A stretch of 7,162 bases of DNA from Burkholderiales bacterium (lineage in GTDB: Bacteria; Pseudomonadota; Gammaproteobacteria; Burkholderiales; Burkholderiaceae_C), in NCBI GenBank assembly GCA_947474415.1, contig CANJKD010000113.1:1-7162 (forward strand). Direction: 5' to 3'. Made by a program: the position numbers and the translations under genes. Shown piece by piece: positions 5,639-7,162 of the stretch; within the stretch, counting starts at the first letter, position 1; the number at the start of each line of letters is the position of its first letter. The notes beneath the pieces were generated by a model, which worked only from the letters and a program-made list of their open reading frames with translations, had not been told where the DNA came from and ran no database searches.

Positions 5639-6499
5639 ATGCCTGAGACGCCCCAGCAGCTGCGCGACGCCGCGCGTGAGCGCGGCCGCGACGCCGCGGA
5701 CCACCTGTCGCGCGTCAACGGTGCCCTGGGCCTGCAGGCTGCCGTGCTGGCCTTGTTGGTACCCGCCGGAAGCGGCCGCGCAGGGCTTGCCTGGCAGGTG
5801 GAAACGCAGGCCACCACGGGCGCTGCGGCGTTGCGCGAACACATCGACCACCTGCCACCTGCCGCCCGCCTGCCCTGGCTCGACGTTCTGCTGGTGCGCC
5901 TGCGCGGCCAGGCGCTCACATCACGCCAGGCCACGCTGGAAGCCACCCGCCGCGTGATGGCGGCGCGCGGCACGGTGCGGCCGATCGACCGGCTGCACTG
6001 GCTGCTGATGCGCCAACGCCTCGGCGAAGCCTCGGGCGCCACTGCGCACACGGCCGCGCAGTCCGACCTGTCGCACCTGCCGCCCACCGATGTGCTGGCG
6101 GTGGTGCGCTACTGCGCCTTCCTGTCGCGCATGGTGCCGGTCGAAGCGCATGACGACACGAACGCCCCCGAGGTGGCGGCGGCCGACGCGGCCGCCGGCG
6201 CCGCCTGGTACACGTCGGCCATGGCACGCTGGGAGCCGCACAACCGCATCCCGCCCTGCGCGCCGCCCGACAGCGACGGACTGGTGCAGGCGCTGCAGGA
6301 ACTGCAGGCCCTGGCCTGGATGCAGCGGCCGGTGCTGGCGCGCGACTGGGTCACCGCCGCTCTGCAACACAGCCCCCACGGCCGCCTGGCCGACTCCGCC
6401 GCCGATGCCTTGCGGCTCAGTTGCGCGCTGCTCGAATCGCCCTTGCCACCGGAACTCGAACGCCACTACCGGGGCGCCGCCGAAGCGCTGCCGCCATGA
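5639..6499 (+). CDS. M48 metalloprotease C-terminal-region-like protein lacking the protease domain
   Basis: A 286-residue product that resembles, from memory of the family, only the C-terminal cytoplasmic part of the large M48 (Ste24-like) metalloproteases often encoded after lemA. Recognisable parts are LPPAARLPWLDVLLVRLRG (72-90), RRVMAARGTVRPIDRLHWL (104-122) and, at the end, ADALRLSCALLESPLPPEL (255-272). There is no HExxH zinc site anywhere and no transmembrane protease core; a short hydrophobic stretch (ALGLQAAVLALLVPA, 29-43) remains. ATG 5639 has no Shine-Dalgarno and the 26 nt after lemA carry no protease remnant, consistent with an upstream deletion that joined lemA to the 3' half of the M48 gene. 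It may be a pseudogene, or a retained regulatory domain; the open frame across 286 codons is without internal stops. Its TGA overlaps the ATG of the next gene (ATGA), suggesting coupling. Homology call is moderate. Confidence 0.6.
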   Translation: MPETPQQLRDAARERGRDAADHLSRVNGALGLQAAVLALLVPAGSGRAGLAWQVETQATTGAAALREHIDHLPPAARLPWLDVLLVRLRGQALTSRQATLEATRRVMAARGTVRPIDRLHWLLMRQRLGEASGATAHTAAQSDLSHLPPTDVLAVVRYCAFLSRMVPVEAHDDTNAPEVAAADAAAGAAWYTSAMARWEPHNRIPPCAPPDSDGLVQALQELQALAWMQRPVLARDWVTAALQHSPHGRLADSAADALRLSCALLESPLPPELERHYRGAAEALPP

Positions 6500-6831
6500 T
6501 GGTTTCAATCGCCCGCTCGTTCGTCCGTGCCGCTTGTCTCGCCGGCGTGCTGGTGGGCACTGCACACGCGCAAGATGCTCCGAGGGTGCAGATGCTGCGC
6601 CTGCGCAGCCTGGCCGCCGCCTGCGCGCCATGCCATGGCACCGATGGCCATGCGGTGGCAGGTGCCACGTTGCCAGGGCTGGCCGGCATGCCGGCCAGCG
6701 ACTTCACGGCGCAGATGACCGGCTTCAAGAGCGGCGCGCGGCCGGCCACCGTGATGACACAACTGGCGCGCGGCTTCAGCGATGCGCAGATCGAGCAGAT
6801 GGCGCGCTTCTTCGCCGCGCAGCCGAAGTGA
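6496..6831 (+). CDS. Small class I cytochrome c, probable FccA-like sulfide dehydrogenase subunit
   Basis: Periplasmic mono-haem cytochrome c of 111 residues. The N-terminus is a Sec signal (SFVRAACLAGVLVGTAHA) with cleavage expected at AHA-Q (25/26). The haem motif is CAPCH (C43, C46, H47), followed by GTDGHAV and PGLAGMPASDFTAQMTGFKSG, with M87 in RPATVMTQLARGFSD as likely distal ligand; this is the c553/FccA-type pattern. ATG 6496 overlaps the preceding stop (ATGA); ATG 6499 is an equal alternative. An FccB-like flavoprotein gene starts 170 nt downstream, so the likely role is to accept electrons from the flavin during sulfide oxidation and pass them to the respiratory chain. The FccA label is by context; cytochromes this short also serve other partners. 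Confidence 0.88.
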   Translation: MMVSIARSFVRAACLAGVLVGTAHAQDAPRVQMLRLRSLAAACAPCHGTDGHAVAGATLPGLAGMPASDFTAQMTGFKSGARPATVMTQLARGFSDAQIEQMARFFAAQPK

Positions 6832-6886
6832 GAACCTCTGAACCTGGATTGCGCAGTCGACCGCTTCCCTCCACTGGCAACGCCGC

Positions 6887-6997
6887 ATGAACACCCCGAC
6901 TTGTACCCACGACCACGTTCACCGGTTGGGTGAGGGCGCGACGCGCCCGATGGCGCCGCGCTGCGGCACGCTGGCCGCGTCCAACTGCGGAATCTAG
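6887..6997 (+). CDS. Possible small Cys/His-rich ORF between cytochrome c and flavoprotein genes
   Basis: ATG 6887 to TAG 6995-6997 encodes 36 residues beginning MNTPTCTHDHVHRLGEG. C6, H8, H10 and H12 form a dense Cys-His cluster, with further cysteines at 26 and 34. No membrane helix or signal is seen. There is no clear Shine-Dalgarno, and the frame is open upstream to 6842, so coding status is uncertain. It ends 4 nt before ATG 7002, a spacing fitting translational coupling. The N-terminal cluster could bind a metal; HDHV-type clusters also occur at the N-terminus of some cation diffusion facilitators, so it might be a gene fragment. I do not recognise it as a known family. The rest of the 170-nt gap (6832-6886) shows nothing recognisable. 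Confidence 0.3.
   Translation: MNTPTCTHDHVHRLGEGATRPMAPRCGTLAASNCGI
6923..6987 (+). other. GC-rich foldable segment inside the cytochrome-flavoprotein gap
   Basis: Two hairpins, GGGCGC-GAC-GCGCCC (6934-6948) and GCCGC-GCT-GCGGC (6955-6967), are enclosed by a 7-bp helix pairing 6923-6929 with 6981-6987 (one G-U pair). It could form a branched RNA just before the flavoprotein start, but GC-rich DNA gives such folds often. Confidence 0.25.
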
Positions 6998-7001
6998 CTC
7001 G

Positions 7002-7162
7002 ATGCGCCTGCACCGCCGAGACCTGCTGAAGACCACCGGCGCGCTCGGTGCGCTGGCCTTGTCCGGCTGCGCGGCGCCCTTTGTGGTCGCGCCGGGGTCG
7101 GGCGGCGCAGCCCGCGTGCTCGTGGTGGGCGGCGGCCACGGCGGGGCCACGGCGGCGAAGTA
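7002..7162 (+). CDS. FccB-like flavocytochrome c sulfide dehydrogenase flavoprotein, 3' partial
   Basis: Start of an FAD-dependent oxidoreductase of the flavocytochrome c sulfide dehydrogenase type, which oxidises sulfide in the periplasm and passes electrons to its cytochrome c subunit. Only the first 53 codons are in the window. They give a twin-arginine signal (HRRDLLKTTGALGALAL), a lipobox-like LSGC (Cys at residue 23), and the FAD-binding Rossmann start ARVLVVGGGHGGATAAK (residues 37-53), which is the FccB hallmark with His where Phe or Tyr is more common. ATG 7002 is supported by its position just before the Tat motif; a weak CGGA lies about 10 nt upstream. The small exported cytochrome c gene just upstream supports the Fcc assignment. 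The catalytic cysteines and most of the protein lie beyond the window, so activity cannot be judged. Confidence 0.82.
   Translation, partial: MRLHRRDLLKTTGALGALALSGCAAPFVVAPGSGGAARVLVVGGGHGGATAAK

Noticed and set aside
6421..6495. An upstream start for the cytochrome c gene
   Set aside because: It would place an Arg-rich stretch before the signal peptide; ATG 6496 gives a normal Sec signal and an ATGA overlap.
6923..6987. A tRNA or known riboswitch in the branched fold before the flavoprotein gene
   Set aside because: No T-loop consensus, no CCA-type acceptor and no riboswitch core sequence that I recognise.

Overview
The window looks like chromosome from a GC-rich betaproteobacterium of the order Burkholderiales, perhaps near the Rubrivivax/Leptothrix/Methylibium/Comamonadaceae group. 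This placement is inferred from strong G/C third-position bias, recognisable protein families (HiPIP, ProA, QueC, LemA with an M48-type partner, and an Fcc-like cytochrome/flavoprotein pair) and a leaderless-type promoter. All supported genes lie on the + strand. No rRNA, tRNA, IS element, CRISPR array or phage gene was seen.

Layout. 2-1000: 3' part of an AEC-family (auxin efflux carrier-like) permease, cut by the window edge. 1004-2385: two decayed ATPase genes of a dipeptide/oligopeptide ABC importer (dppD-like, then dppF-like). They lack the 5' part of the first gene, the segment between the genes, and the same C-terminal segment in both. 2502-2807: a Tat-exported high-potential iron-sulfur protein (HiPIP). 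2810-2908: a compact hairpin-rich, REP-like intergenic block. 2974-4254: proA (proline synthesis), with a plausible leaderless promoter. 4295-5005: queC (queuosine/7-deazaguanine synthesis). 5085-5612: lemA-like gene. 5639-6499: a gene that resembles only the C-terminal part of the M48 metalloproteases that often follow lemA; no HExxH protease domain is present. 6496-6831: small exported class I cytochrome c. 6887-6997: possible Cys/His-rich 36-codon ORF. 7002-7162: start of an FccB-like sulfide dehydrogenase flavoprotein, cut by the window edge.

How the genes fit together. proA and queC are intact housekeeping genes. The cytochrome c and flavoprotein probably form a flavocytochrome c-type sulfide:cytochrome c oxidoreductase in the periplasm. 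The HiPIP is also a periplasmic electron carrier, so the region has a redox flavour, but no functional link between HiPIP and the Fcc pair can be shown from sequence alone.

The most unusual aspect is repeated gene truncation. The dpp ATPase pair has lost at least four segments and the M48-like gene has lost its catalytic half, while neighbouring genes are intact. I found no convincing new multi-gene system. The best leads are the relic ABC genes, the protease-less LemA partner, the hairpin block and the small Cys/His-rich ORF.
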